From contig JANQJK010000003.1 in assembly GCA_028281665.1 (NCBI GenBank), forward strand, positions 1 through 64,000: a stretch of 64,000 nt of DNA, written 5' to 3'. The notes below the pieces were generated by a model. It ran no database searches. It saw only the letters and a program-made list of their open reading frames with translations, and was not told the origin of the DNA. Shown one piece after another: positions 46,253-54,411 of this stretch (the first letter of the stretch is position 1; the number at the start of each line of letters is the position of its first letter). Position numbers and translations under genes: made by a program. The DNA is from Hyphococcus sp. GTDB taxonomy: Bacteria; Pseudomonadota; Alphaproteobacteria; Caulobacterales; Parvularculaceae.

Positions 46253-46834
46253 TCAATCGCCGTTGCAGCGTATGGCGCCGCGCTCGGTGACAATCCAGTC
46301 GAGGCGCTGATCTAGGGGCGAGACGGGGAGGGCGTCAACTTCCTGCACGGCAAATGCGTAGCCGACCGCTGTGACGGCGCCCGATTTCCGCAGATCCTGA
46401 AGGGTCCGGTCGTAATACCCGCCGCCATAGCCGAGCCGGCCGCCATCCGGCCTGAAGCCCAGCAGCGGGACAATGACAATGTCCGGCCGAACCGCCGGCG
46501 CGGCATCGCCCGGAACCTGCTCGCCGAAGACGCCTTTTTCGAGGGCGTCGCCCGGCCGATAGCGCCGGAAGACAAGCGGCGCGTTCTTTCTTTCAACGAC
46601 GGGCAGGGCAAGGTTGACGCCCCGCTCCGCGAGGGCCTCGGCAAGCGGCGCGGTGTCGAGCTCGCTGCGTATGGGATAGTAAAGCGCGACGATATCGTCT
46701 GTGTCGGGATCAAATGCACCCAGAAACGCGCGCGCTGTATGTTTGGCGGCGTCGGGCCGGTCCGAAGCCGCCTTGCGGCGCAATGGCTTGAGGCGCTCGC
46801 GCCAGAGTGATTTTGCGTCGAAGGGCGTTTTCAT
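46253..46834 (-). CDS. 5-formyltetrahydrofolate cyclo-ligase
   Basis: Converts 5-formyl-THF to 5,10-methenyl-THF with ATP, recovering a dead-end folate. From ATG 46834 it has 193 aa, the family norm. Motifs: YYPIRSELDTAPL, RNAPLVFRRY-like substrate region (ERKNAPLVFRRY), PDIVIVPLLGFRPDGGRLGY and the ATP loop GGGYYDRTL. Basic N-terminal RERLKPLRRKA is typical. A probable 6S RNA lies directly upstream on the same strand, as in many proteobacteria, and the YmdB-type gene lies downstream. Confidence 0.95.
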   Translation of the reverse strand: MKTPFDAKSLWRERLKPLRRKAASDRPDAAKHTARAFLGAFDPDTDDIVALYYPIRSELDTAPLAEALAERGVNLALPVVERKNAPLVFRRYRPGDALEKGVFGEQVPGDAAPAVRPDIVIVPLLGFRPDGGRLGYGGGYYDRTLQDLRKSGAVTAVGYAFAVQEVDALPVSPLDQRLDWIVTERGAIRCNGD

Positions 46835-46869
46835 GAAGGGCGATAACGCGCGGAGGATTTCCGGTCCGA

Positions 46870-47035
46870 TTGAAAAAGCGCCGCCTCGGCCGTCGGACGT
46901 TTTATTCGCCCTGGACCCTACGGACCAGGTGGGCGCCACGTATAAAGGACCACGGTCCTGAACAGAGGCGGCTCCCGATTGAAAAGCTAAGGCCCCGGGG
47001 AATGTAATCCTGACGGGCCGGGCAGCCGATCAAAG
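46870..47035 (-). ncRNA. ssrS: probable 6S RNA
   Basis: The non-coding stretch upstream of 5-formyl-THF cyclo-ligase, the classic location of ssrS. On the minus strand it contains CACCTGGTCCGTAGGGTCCAGG in outline, with the stem CCTGG...CCAGG around 46910-46930. This corresponds to the CCUUGAACC/GGUUCAAGG arm of enteric 6S. It also has the GGGGCCTTA-like segment and a long-range GCCGCCTC/GAGGCGGC pairing (46880-46887 with 46965-46972). Boundaries are approximate. 6S RNA binds sigma-70 RNA polymerase in stationary phase. Confidence 0.6.
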
Positions 47036-47070
47036 ATAAGGACTGCGCGCCGTTGCGTAAAGAGTTGCGG

Positions 47071-47358
47071 TTATTTGCCGTCCGCGTCCGCGTCCGGGCC
47101 TGGGTCGGTCGGGTTCTGCCCCATATGGCGCCAGCTCGGATAGAGCAGGCAGCCGAGGAACGAAAACGACGCGGCGACCAGAAGCGACAGCGCAAAGATT
47201 CCGCCGCCCGCTTCGCCGAGCCAGTTGGCGACAAGACAGGTGACGGCGATAATCAGATACGGATAGACCGGCGGGTTCTGCGTCATATAACGGCGCACGA
47301 ACAGCGTCATCGAAACGATCAGCAAGGCCAGCGCATACACATCAAAAATTGTGATCAT
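47071..47358 (-). CDS. small membrane protein, possibly of the XrtV-accessory type
   Basis: A 95-aa protein from ATG 47358. Three hydrophobic stretches: DVYALALLIVSMTLF, PYLIIAVTCLVANWLGEAGG and FALSLLVAASFSFLGCLLYP, then a polar tail rich in Pro, Asp and Gly. The YPYLIIAV..LVANWLG segment recalls small proteins annotated as XrtV sorting accessory, but I hold that loosely. No exosortase gene is in the window. It lies just upstream of the presumed 6S RNA on the same strand. Confidence 0.65.
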   Translation of the reverse strand: MITIFDVYALALLIVSMTLFVRRYMTQNPPVYPYLIIAVTCLVANWLGEAGGGIFALSLLVAASFSFLGCLLYPSWRHMGQNPTDPGPDADADGK

Positions 47359-47535
47359 GTCGCCCTCCACAATTGACGGCATTTTATGGCCGGATGCGTA
47401 ACAGCGGGTAAACGGATTGCCTAAAATCCAAGGTGACGGCCAGCGCGCCGGCTAAGGTCTGGTTTACTTTAGTCCGTCTCATTCTGGGACGATGAGGCGC
47501 ATGCGATGCTGCCGATAGCCCCGGGGCCGTTACCT

Positions 47536-48111
47536 TCAGGAAGCCGCGCCCTTGCGAAATTTGTAAATGCCGATCTGGGCCGCGCCGTAAACCCGGCGAT
47601 CGACTTCGGCAAAACCTTCAACGGCGACCGGTGTTTCGCCCTTTGCCTGCTCCACAATCGCGACCGCGCCATCGGCGAGCCAGCCGCCGTCGCGCAGCGT
47701 CGCAAGAGCCGGCGCCGCGAGCGCGTGTTCATAGGGCGGATCGAGGAAGGCGAGGTCGAAAGGCGGCCCGGCGCTCGCTGGTTTTGCGCCGAGAGACGCT
47801 GCGGAACGCCGGTGGATGCGCGTTGCGCCGAACAGCCCGAGCGCCTCGATATTATCGCGAATGGCGCCCCGCGCGGCGGCGTCGGTTTCAACAAAGAGAC
47901 ACCAGGCGCCGCCCCGGGACATCGCTTCAAGCCCGAGGGCGCCGGACCCGGCAAAAAGGTCGATGATGCGCGCGCCCTCAAACTCAACGTCGTCGCGGGC
48001 GCCGAGCAGGCTAAAAAGCGCCTCGCGGGTTCTGTCGGCCGTCGGTCTTGTGTCCCGGCCCTTCGGCGCCGCAAGGCGCCGTCCGCTAAACTGTCCGCCG
48101 ATAATACGCAT
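47536..48111 (-). CDS. rsmD: 16S rRNA (guanine-966-N2)-methyltransferase RsmD
   Basis: Methylates G966 in the 30S subunit. The 191-aa length matches. It starts with MRIIGGQFSGRRLAAPKGRD and TRPTADRTREALFSLL, both family-typical; motif I is IIDLFAGSGALGLEAMSRG, and the catalytic motif IV is FDLAFLDPPYEH. In relatives it often follows the rluB-type gene directly; here a 2.4-kb block containing a lipoprotein and a DUF429-like gene separates them. Confidence 0.95.
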   Translation of the reverse strand: MRIIGGQFSGRRLAAPKGRDTRPTADRTREALFSLLGARDDVEFEGARIIDLFAGSGALGLEAMSRGGAWCLFVETDAAARGAIRDNIEALGLFGATRIHRRSAASLGAKPASAGPPFDLAFLDPPYEHALAAPALATLRDGGWLADGAVAIVEQAKGETPVAVEGFAEVDRRVYGAAQIGIYKFRKGAAS

Positions 48112-48218
48112 AAGGGTCGTTGACTTGTTGCCGCGGGGTCAGGTCCGCGGGCGAGGGTTTACCCCGAATTTGTCAATTTATGACAGAGCGCCGTCATTGA
48201 TCTGCGGGCGCCCGTTCG

Positions 48219-48247
48219 TTGACAACCTTCATGTCCTTTCGTAGCAT
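48219..48247 (+). promoter_or_regulatory. predicted sigma-70-type promoter of the lipoprotein gene
   Basis: TTGACA (48219-48224), a 17-nt spacer, then TAGCAT (48242-48247). About 150 nt upstream of the coding start; the DNA in between (to 48399) is T-rich and holds no other feature I can see. Confidence 0.45.
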
Positions 48248-48399
48248 GCCCGCGGGGACGTTCTGTATATTAACTTGTTGTTTTTGTTGTAGTTTTTCCG
48301 CCACTGTCGGCGGATCCCGTAAAGCGTTCTGTTTGTTGAGTTGGGGCTTTCGTTTCGAAGCGCGCAGCGCGGCGGCGTGCGCGCAATGGGGAGTGGGGC

Positions 48400-49698
48400 A
48401 TGCGGTTCAACGTTTTTGCGATATTGATTCTTGGCTTGCTCGCGGGCTGCGAGGCTGATGGTAATGACTTCAGCGGTTTCACCGCCGCTGAATTTCCGAT
48501 TGAAGGCAAACCGCTTAACCGGATTGATATCGTCAATATGATCGATCCGGAAAACAGGCGGTCGATGCTGCGCGGCACCTATTGCGCTTCGCGTCGGGGC
48601 GACGGCGACCCGAACAAGGCCGAGTTGCGACGAACCCAAACCGATACCGATGATTTCGAAAGCACGGATTTGCAATGCGCTGTCAGCGCCTTCGATACTT
48701 ACTTTATGTCGTACAATGAGTTTTTGTACTTTCTGGAAAATTATGGCGTAACCAGTTCTTCGATCATCGCCGATTCTGAGTTGAGTTCAAAGCCCTTTGA
48801 TTCGTCAGGCGGCTTAGGGCTTTACGACGACTTCCAAAAACGCAAAGCGCACAGCTATGCGCTCGCCCTGCGTCGGAATGAGATACAGGATATGGTCAAG
48901 CGTCATTCAGATGAGTTTTGCCGCCGATTCGAAGAGAACACCGTTGACACGAAAACGCTGTTTCAACTTATCAGTGGAAGCCTTGCGACGACCCTGGGCG
49001 GGTTGGGCGCCATTTTTACCGACGCCGGCGTGGCGCGGGCGCTGGCAGGCGCGGCTGGCATTACCTCCGGATTGAACGCTGAGTATGAAAGCGCGGTGTT
49101 CCAGCAGCAGGCGATAACCACCATCTTTGCAGGCGTGGCGTTACGCAGACAATCCATTTTGGGTGAGATCGATCGTCGGCGCACCCGCATTATCAATCCC
49201 AAAGACGAGCCCGAAACGAAGGTATACAGTTCGCTTGTCGACGGCGACCAAATCATCGACGGCGCGTTTCCGATACGCGCCGCGGACATCGAAAAGCTGA
49301 GCAAGGAAAAGAACTTTGTTTATCTTGTCGATGACGAAGTCTCGCGTGTCACGACGCCGATTACGGTCACGGTTGAGGCGGATGCAAGCGCTGGAGCCGA
49401 CAAGAACGACGTGACGGTTGCGCGGGACAACGATGAGAACGAACCGTCGCGAGCGCTTGTGAGTATCGCGAGTTATACGCTGGAACGCGCAATGGGCGAT
49501 GTGCTCATTTATCATCAGGCTTGCTCATTGACGCAAGGATTGATCGAAGCGGAGCGCTCAATTGAGCGCATCAGGGAAAGAGAGTTCACTGAGAAGGGCG
49601 AACGTCGTCGCGGCCTCGATGAAGTAAACGAAATCCAGCAGCGTATTAACGAGCTTGAACAGAAATACGATGCGTTCAAGGAGCAGGAGGACAAGTAG
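48400..49698 (+). CDS. lipoprotein of unknown function
   Basis: A 432-aa product with a signal peptide and a canonical lipobox (ILGLLAGC, Cys 17). An N-terminal third with two Cys (GTYCASRR, LQCAVSAF) leads to a helical region. A hydrophobic glycine-rich patch (GSLATTLGGLGAIFTDAGVARAL, given in pieces: GSLATTLGGLGAIF and TDAGVARAL) follows about residue 190, and could be membrane-active or buried. The final 60 residues are a charged coiled coil (EAERSIERIREREF and EIQQRINELEQKYDAF). GC is lower than in surrounding genes. No family recognised. It lies between rsmD and the rluB operon, and is probably acquired. Confidence 0.68.
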   Translation: MRFNVFAILILGLLAGCEADGNDFSGFTAAEFPIEGKPLNRIDIVNMIDPENRRSMLRGTYCASRRGDGDPNKAELRRTQTDTDDFESTDLQCAVSAFDTYFMSYNEFLYFLENYGVTSSSIIADSELSSKPFDSSGGLGLYDDFQKRKAHSYALALRRNEIQDMVKRHSDEFCRRFEENTVDTKTLFQLISGSLATTLGGLGAIFTDAGVARALAGAAGITSGLNAEYESAVFQQQAITTIFAGVALRRQSILGEIDRRRTRIINPKDEPETKVYSSLVDGDQIIDGAFPIRAADIEKLSKEKNFVYLVDDEVSRVTTPITVTVEADASAGADKNDVTVARDNDENEPSRALVSIASYTLERAMGDVLIYHQACSLTQGLIEAERSIERIREREFTEKGERRRGLDEVNEIQQRINELEQKYDAFKEQEDK

Positions 49699-49727
49699 CT
49701 TCGCGGCGCTTGTGCGTTCGCCCGTCG

Positions 49728-50603
49728 TCAATGCCCGGCGCCGACGATCCAGCCTTCTTCTCTCAGCGCCTTTTTGCTGTCTGCTTCCTTTAAGCCCGCC
49801 GGTCGTGACAGAAGCGCGCGAAAGGCGCCGCGTTTGTCGAGGGCCGCATATGTCTTCGCGACGGTGCGCACTTGGGCTGCGTCTTTCACGTCGCCGCTTC
49901 GAAAGACCGGTTCGAACATCGACGGGTAGACCTCTGCGATGGTGACGGGCGCATCGAGATCGTCGGCCCATTTCGTTTCGAACGGCCAGACGGCGCATTT
50001 TCCGCGCAATGCTTTGCGTAGATGCTGTAGCCGCGCCATCCCCAGCATTGCCTGCGAACCGACCGCGCCGTTATAGGCGAGCTGCCAGACGGATTTCGCC
50101 GGCGGCTGCCAGCGCTCGACTATGCGGAATTCGATTTGGCGAAAGGCTTGCGTTGTCGGTTTCATTGCCGCGAGCCAGTCATAGCGATGCTGATGTGGGC
50201 GTCCCCAGAACTGCGGGGCGTCGAACCTCTCCCGGTTCCAGCGTTCGGCGAGAACGTAACGGTTCGACCGGTTGCGGTCGTCATCCTCGACTTCGCGTTC
50301 GAGCGCGCGCCACAAGGCGTCCCAGCCGGCCCTTCCGGTGATTTTTCTTGCCGCGCCCGCGGGATAGCCAAATGGAAAATCGAACCCCGCGAAAATGCGC
50401 CGGCCTTCGTCCAGTTCATGTCTTAATCTTGCGGAGAGCCGGTCGAGCGCCTCATGGCGCGTCGCCGGATTCACGGGTTTTTTGATCTTTATACGATCCT
50501 TCTCGCGGCGGGCTTCGCCGATCCAGATGGAATCTTTGCCCTTCTTCGGTGAATTGGCCGCAGACCAGTCAACGATCAGATAGGTGTCGAAAAGGGCGCT
50601 CAA
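49728..50603 (-). CDS. DUF429-like (RNase H-fold) protein
   Basis: A 291-aa product starting at TTG 50603, which overlaps the DUF4169 stop (TTGA) and so is translationally coupled. It begins TYLIVDWSAANSPKKGKDS, with the Asp of an RNase H-like first strand. Then come IFAGFDFPFGYPAG, a long middle with FWGRPHQHRYDW, the VWQLAYNGAVGSQAMLGM segment and APVTIAEVYPSMFEP. This order matches alphaproteobacterial proteins sometimes annotated as molybdopterin-guanine-dinucleotide synthesis proteins, a label I doubt. Activity is unknown. Final gene of the rluB-DUF4169 unit. Confidence 0.78.
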   Translation of the reverse strand: MSALFDTYLIVDWSAANSPKKGKDSIWIGEARREKDRIKIKKPVNPATRHEALDRLSARLRHELDEGRRIFAGFDFPFGYPAGAARKITGRAGWDALWRALEREVEDDDRNRSNRYVLAERWNRERFDAPQFWGRPHQHRYDWLAAMKPTTQAFRQIEFRIVERWQPPAKSVWQLAYNGAVGSQAMLGMARLQHLRKALRGKCAVWPFETKWADDLDAPVTIAEVYPSMFEPVFRSGDVKDAAQVRTVAKTYAALDKRGAFRALLSRPAGLKEADSKKALREEGWIVGAGH

Positions 50604-50797
50604 ATGTCGTCGTCGTCTTTCTTGTGGCCGTCGAGAAAGTCTTCCTGCTTTTTCGTTTCCGCCTTTTCCATCACGACATCGTCCTTGCGGCGGCCGTATT
50701 TCACCCGGTTTTCTTCCGCGTGTTTTTCTTTCTCGGCGCGCTTCTTCTGTTTGCGATACCGGTTGAGGTTGACGACATTGTCCCCCGATCCCGTCAT
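50600..50797 (-). CDS. DUF4169 family protein
   Basis: A 65-aa highly charged protein from ATG 50797: NVVNLNRYRKQKKRAEKEKH, AEENRVKYGRRKDDVV, then a C-terminal FLDGHK. This is the DUF4169 pattern (NL-x-RK, ENR-x-FGR, LDGHK), a small family of Alphaproteobacteria with no known role. Its start overlaps the pseudouridine synthase stop by 4 nt, and its stop overlaps the next start, so all three genes are coupled. Confidence 0.9.
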   Translation of the reverse strand: MTGSGDNVVNLNRYRKQKKRAEKEKHAEENRVKYGRRKDDVVMEKAETKKQEDFLDGHKKDDDDI

Positions 50798-51537
50798 AGC
50801 CCAATCTCCGCACATATCCTGGCGCCAAGCTGCTCTTTCAGTTGCTTGCCGGGGATTTCCTCGAATTCGCCCTTCGCGAGCTTGCCAAGCTGAAACGGTC
50901 CGTAAGCGGTGCGAATGAGGCGGTTCACCTGAAGCCCCAGATGACGCATGACATTGCGCACTTCCCGGTTCTTGCCTTCGTTGATCGACAGCGTCACCCA
51001 GGAATTGCCGCCCTGGGTCTGATCGAGCGTGGCGCGAATGGGTCCGTACTGGACGCCGTCAATTTCAACGCCGTCCTTCAGCGCATCGAGGGCGCCTTGG
51101 CTCGTGCGCCCGTAAGCGCGCACGCGATAGCGCCGCGTCCACCCTGTCGAAGGCAGTTCCAGCAAACGCGCAAGGCCGCCATCGTTTGTCAGGAGTAGGA
51201 GACCCTCCGTTGTCAGATCAAGTCGGCCGACCGATATCACCCGCGGCAGACGCCCGGCGAGGGCGTCGAAAACCGTTGCGCGTCCCTGCGGATCCTTGTG
51301 GGTTGTCACGAGCCCGTCGGGTTTGTGATAGCGCCAGAGGCGGGGGCGCTCCGGCCGGCCGATGCGCGTGCCGTCGACCCGGATATCCATATCGGGCGTT
51401 ACTTTGAACGCCGGCGTCGTCAACGTCTTTCCGTCAACGGTGACAATGCCCTGTTCGATCAGCCTTTCCGCTTCCCGGCGCGAAGCGACGCCGGCGCGGG
51501 CGAGATATTTGGCGATGCGTTCGCCCTCTTCGGACAT
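50794..51537 (-). CDS. rluB: RsuA/RluB-family 23S rRNA pseudouridine synthase
   Basis: A 247-aa enzyme with an N-terminal S4 RNA-binding domain (RIAKYLARAGVASRREAERL). The synthase domain contains the catalytic-Asp motif VISVGRLDLTTEGLLLLTND, LWRYHKPDGLVTT, TRRYRVRAYG and the end block NEGKNREVRNVMRHLGLQVNRL (family phrase in pieces). RluB makes pseudouridine 2605 in 23S rRNA; RluE/RluF are less likely given the S4 domain and length. ATG at 51537 matches the S4 start. Confidence 0.9.
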   Translation of the reverse strand: MSEEGERIAKYLARAGVASRREAERLIEQGIVTVDGKTLTTPAFKVTPDMDIRVDGTRIGRPERPRLWRYHKPDGLVTTHKDPQGRATVFDALAGRLPRVISVGRLDLTTEGLLLLTNDGGLARLLELPSTGWTRRYRVRAYGRTSQGALDALKDGVEIDGVQYGPIRATLDQTQGGNSWVTLSINEGKNREVRNVMRHLGLQVNRLIRTAYGPFQLGKLAKGEFEEIPGKQLKEQLGARICAEIGL

Positions 51538-51574
51538 CGGAACCTGAAATGATGAGTGCTGCTGGTGCGTCTCT

Positions 51575-52759
51575 TTAGGCGGGCGCGGGCGTGCGATCAA
51601 TCGCGCGGCGGTAAAGAACGGCGCCTGTTACCGAGGCAAAGGCGCTCATGCTGATCAGGAACGCCGTGTTGACCGTCGCCAGTTCGCCGAGAAGCGGGCG
51701 CGCCGCGATGATAATCCAGAGGGCGATGAGCGTTGCCCCGAGGGGGGAACGGGGCGTCTGCGCGACCCGGGCGAGAAACGCGCCGGCAAGGATGAGCGCG
51801 GTCATTTCATAGCCATAGGCGTATGGCGCGGCGATGATTGCGCCCGCTCCGAGGAAGGCCGCTTTCGCCAGCGGGTCGATCGGTTTGCGCCAGACGATAA
51901 CGGTCAGCGCCGCGAGGATTGCGGTTGCGGCAAACTGGGCGGTCATCGCCGTCTCGCCGGAAAAGCCCATGAGTTTGACCTGCCCGAAGACGGTGGTCAT
52001 GCCCCGCGGCGGGGTCAGCGCAGCGGCGCCGGCGATTTCGTCCCTGAAATGCAGGGCCGCGTCGACAAAGGCGGCCCACCCTTCGGCGCCGACCGCAAGG
52101 AATGACGATGCGTGCAGCAGCGCCGCGGTGACGCAGGCGACGGCGATTGTGCGCCACGCGCCGACGGCGAGAAAGGCGAAGGGAAGCAACAGGCCCAATT
52201 GCGGTTTGATGGTGAGGAGCCCCGCGGCGAGGCCGGCGGCGAGCCAGCGCTGTTTCGGATCGTATGCGGCGAGGAACAACAGGCCCGCCGTCACGGCGCT
52301 GATCTGTCCGAAGCTCAGGATGGAAACCGTAAGGGATGAGAAAAGGAGAATGCGAAAGGCTTCGCCGCGAAACCCGATGCGTCGCAAAGACCATCCGAGT
52401 ACGGACCAGCCGGCGAGGGTCCACGCAATAAATGCAACCTTGTAAGGCAGGAGCGCGAAGGGCGCGGCGACAAAAAACATCGCCGGCGGGTACTGCCACA
52501 TCATGCCGACGCTCTCGAAGGGCGCGCGCGTTTTCAGGGCCGCGTCGAACGAGGCGAAATCATAGGCCGCCGCCGCCTCGCCCCGGAGGGCGAATTCCCC
52601 GGCCGTGTAAAAAGCCAGAAAGTCGCCGCCGACGACCCCCCGCGCGCCGATGGCGACGCCCTCGGTCAGGAAGGTCGTTGCGAGAATGGTGAGGAAGAAC
52701 GCCGCCGCGTAAACGACGGACGCCCGGTCCGCGAAGCTGATGAAGCGCGCTGTATCCAA
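51575..52759 (-). CDS. GT87-family (DUF2029) membrane mannosyltransferase-like protein
   Basis: A 394-aa polytopic membrane protein with about ten helices. Family features: the acidic motif GGDFLAFYTAG after the first helix, MMWQYPPAMFFVAAPFALLP, and GLLTIKPQLGLLLPFAFLAV in the centre. GT87 proteins use polyprenyl-phosphate-mannose to add mannose to lipid-linked glycans in actinobacteria; in Proteobacteria the acceptor is unknown. It lies between tadA (divergent) and the rluB operon and overlaps no gene. tadA and rluB are often immediate neighbours in Alphaproteobacteria, so this may be an insertion. Confidence 0.82.
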   Translation of the reverse strand: MDTARFISFADRASVVYAAAFFLTILATTFLTEGVAIGARGVVGGDFLAFYTAGEFALRGEAAAAYDFASFDAALKTRAPFESVGMMWQYPPAMFFVAAPFALLPYKVAFIAWTLAGWSVLGWSLRRIGFRGEAFRILLFSSLTVSILSFGQISAVTAGLLFLAAYDPKQRWLAAGLAAGLLTIKPQLGLLLPFAFLAVGAWRTIAVACVTAALLHASSFLAVGAEGWAAFVDAALHFRDEIAGAAALTPPRGMTTVFGQVKLMGFSGETAMTAQFAATAILAALTVIVWRKPIDPLAKAAFLGAGAIIAAPYAYGYEMTALILAGAFLARVAQTPRSPLGATLIALWIIIAARPLLGELATVNTAFLISMSAFASVTGAVLYRRAIDRTPAPA

Positions 52760-52855
52760 GGGCCTGATCCTTAAGCCGGCATTTTCGCCCGTCGCGGTAA
52801 AGGCCCCCTTAAGGCGGCTGGCGCCGGCGTGGCGCGGCGGCTAGGAAACTGGGCC

Positions 52856-53320
52856 ATGACAGACGCCGTCGACGAAAACTTCATGAAACTGGCCCTTGCG
52901 GAGGCGCGCCGGGCCGCGGCGTCGGGGGAAGCGCCCGTGGGCGCGGTCCTTGCCGGCGATGACGGGACCGTTCTCGCCGCCGCCGGCAACGCGCCGATCA
53001 TGGAGCACGATCCGACCGCCCATGCGGAAATTCGGGCGTTGCGCATGGCCGCGCGCGATCTCGGCAATTACCGACTCCCGAATACGACCCTTTATGTCAC
53101 GCTTGAGCCCTGCGCCATGTGCGCCGGGGCGATCTCCCACGGACGGATCGCCCGGCTCGTGATTGCCGCGTCGGACCCGAAAGGCGGCGCCGTCTGGCAC
53201 GGACCAAAATTCTTCGAGCAACCCACCTGCCACTGGCGCCCGGAAGTGATCGAAGGGCCCTTCGCCGAAGAAGCCGGACAATTGCTGAAGGATTTTTTCA
53301 AAGCGCGGCGGTCCACGTGA
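52856..53320 (+). CDS. tadA: tRNA adenosine-34 deaminase TadA
   Basis: Converts A34 to inosine in tRNA-Arg(ACG). 154 aa from ATG 52856. Cytidine-deaminase-fold zinc motifs: HAEIRAL (His 56, catalytic Glu 58) and TLEPCAMCAGAI (Cys 86, Cys 89). Substrate-binding GNAPIMEHDPTAHAE and the C-terminal EAGQLLKDFF helix fit TadA rather than free-nucleoside deaminases. It is divergent from the GT87 gene. Confidence 0.95.
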   Translation: MTDAVDENFMKLALAEARRAAASGEAPVGAVLAGDDGTVLAAAGNAPIMEHDPTAHAEIRALRMAARDLGNYRLPNTTLYVTLEPCAMCAGAISHGRIARLVIAASDPKGGAVWHGPKFFEQPTCHWRPEVIEGPFAEEAGQLLKDFFKARRST

Positions 53321-53350
53321 TTACCGCTTGAAAACATGCCGCCGGTTTGT

Positions 53351-53380
53351 TATTTTGTTATTTCACGAAATAACAAAATA
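53351..53380. promoter_or_regulatory. 30-bp perfect palindrome, candidate operator
   Basis: TATTTTGTTATTTC, a 2-nt centre (AC) and GAAATAACAAAATA: 14-bp perfect arms, almost pure A/T in a GC-rich region. It lies 24 nt upstream of a lipoprotein hydrolase gene. No T-run follows, so it is unlikely to be a terminator. It could bind a dimeric repressor (TetR, PadR or MarR type); none is adjacent. Confidence 0.7.
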
Positions 53381-53403
53381 AATAGCCAGTGCGGGAGGGA
53401 TTT

Positions 53404-54396
53404 ATGAGCGGCGGCGGGACACGAATATTTGCGGCGCGGGCTGTTGCTGCCGCCGCCATAGCAGTGACCGGCCTGTTGCTTGCTGCCTGCGCAACGGCGA
53501 GCGCCCCCGTGCCCGGCGCCGCGGAAGAGGCGGTGACGCTCCGCGCCGATCCGGCGCCCTTGCACGGAACCTTCCTGCGCCCGGCGGGTGCCGGCCCTTT
53601 TCCCGTTGTGGTGATGCATCCGGGCTCCGGCCCCACGGACCGCAACGGCAACCAGGCCGGCGTTGAAAACAATGCACTGAAAATGATTGCCGAAGCGCTC
53701 GCCGACCGCGGCGTCGCCAGCCTGCGCATCGACAAGCGCGGCGTTGGGGCGAGCGCCGGCGCGCTTGTTTCGGAAAGTGCATTGCGGTTTGAGACTTATG
53801 CTGACGATCTCGCCGACTGGGCGCGTTTTGCCGACGCGCGTGAGGACACGAGTGCGGTCGCCTTGCTCGGGCACAGCGAGGGCGGCGTGATCGCTATTCT
53901 TGCGGCGCAGCGCTTAGCGCCGTCGCATCTCATATTGGTCGCCGCCCCGGGACGGCGCGGATCCGACATCATTCGCACGCAACTGAAGGGCCGGTTGCCG
54001 CCGGATCTTGCCGGAAAAGCCGAAGAGATCCTGACGGCGCTGGAAAAGGGCGAAACGGTCGACGATCCGCCGGCGCAGCTTGGGGCGTTGTTCCGGCCTT
54101 CGGTGCAACCTTACCTCGCATCCTGGTTTCAATACGATCCGGCCGAGGAATTAGCGAAGATCGATGCGCCGCTTCTGGTCCTCCAGGGGACGACCGATAT
54201 CCAGATTTCCGTTGACGACGCACGTCGGCTTGCCGGCGCGAGACCCAACGCGCGTCTTGTCGTGATCGACGGCATGAACCACGTCCTCAAAGACGCGCCG
54301 CCCGATCCCGCCGCAAACGCAGCGACCTATAACCAGCCGGAACTTCGCCTTTCTGACGGCGTTGTCGACGCTATTGAAGAATTGCTGACGGAATAG
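53404..54396 (+). CDS. alpha/beta-hydrolase lipoprotein
   Basis: A 330-aa serine hydrolase with a lipoprotein signal (VTGLLLAAC lipobox). The nucleophile elbow GHSEGGV holds Ser; the oxyanion-side motif HPGSGPTDRNGN and RIDKRGVGAS are typical of this subfamily. The acid Asp is in LQGTTDIQI and the catalytic His in DGMNHVLK. Periplasmic or outer-membrane facing; substrate unknown (acyl or aryl ester). Start ATG 53404 has GGGAGG upstream. A long AT-rich palindrome just ahead suggests tight regulation. Confidence 0.88.
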   Translation: MSGGGTRIFAARAVAAAAIAVTGLLLAACATASAPVPGAAEEAVTLRADPAPLHGTFLRPAGAGPFPVVVMHPGSGPTDRNGNQAGVENNALKMIAEALADRGVASLRIDKRGVGASAGALVSESALRFETYADDLADWARFADAREDTSAVALLGHSEGGVIAILAAQRLAPSHLILVAAPGRRGSDIIRTQLKGRLPPDLAGKAEEILTALEKGETVDDPPAQLGALFRPSVQPYLASWFQYDPAEELAKIDAPLLVLQGTTDIQISVDDARRLAGARPNARLVVIDGMNHVLKDAPPDPAANAATYNQPELRLSDGVVDAIEELLTE

Positions 54397-54411
54397 GCGC
54401 GCGACAGACAA

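Noticed and set aside
46902..47234. 110-aa frame across the presumed 6S RNA
   Set aside because: Its C-terminal part is just the reading of the RNA arm; no start context or domain supports a protein.
53351..53380. palindrome as a terminator of tadA
   Set aside because: AT-only stem with no following T-run; operator is the better reading.
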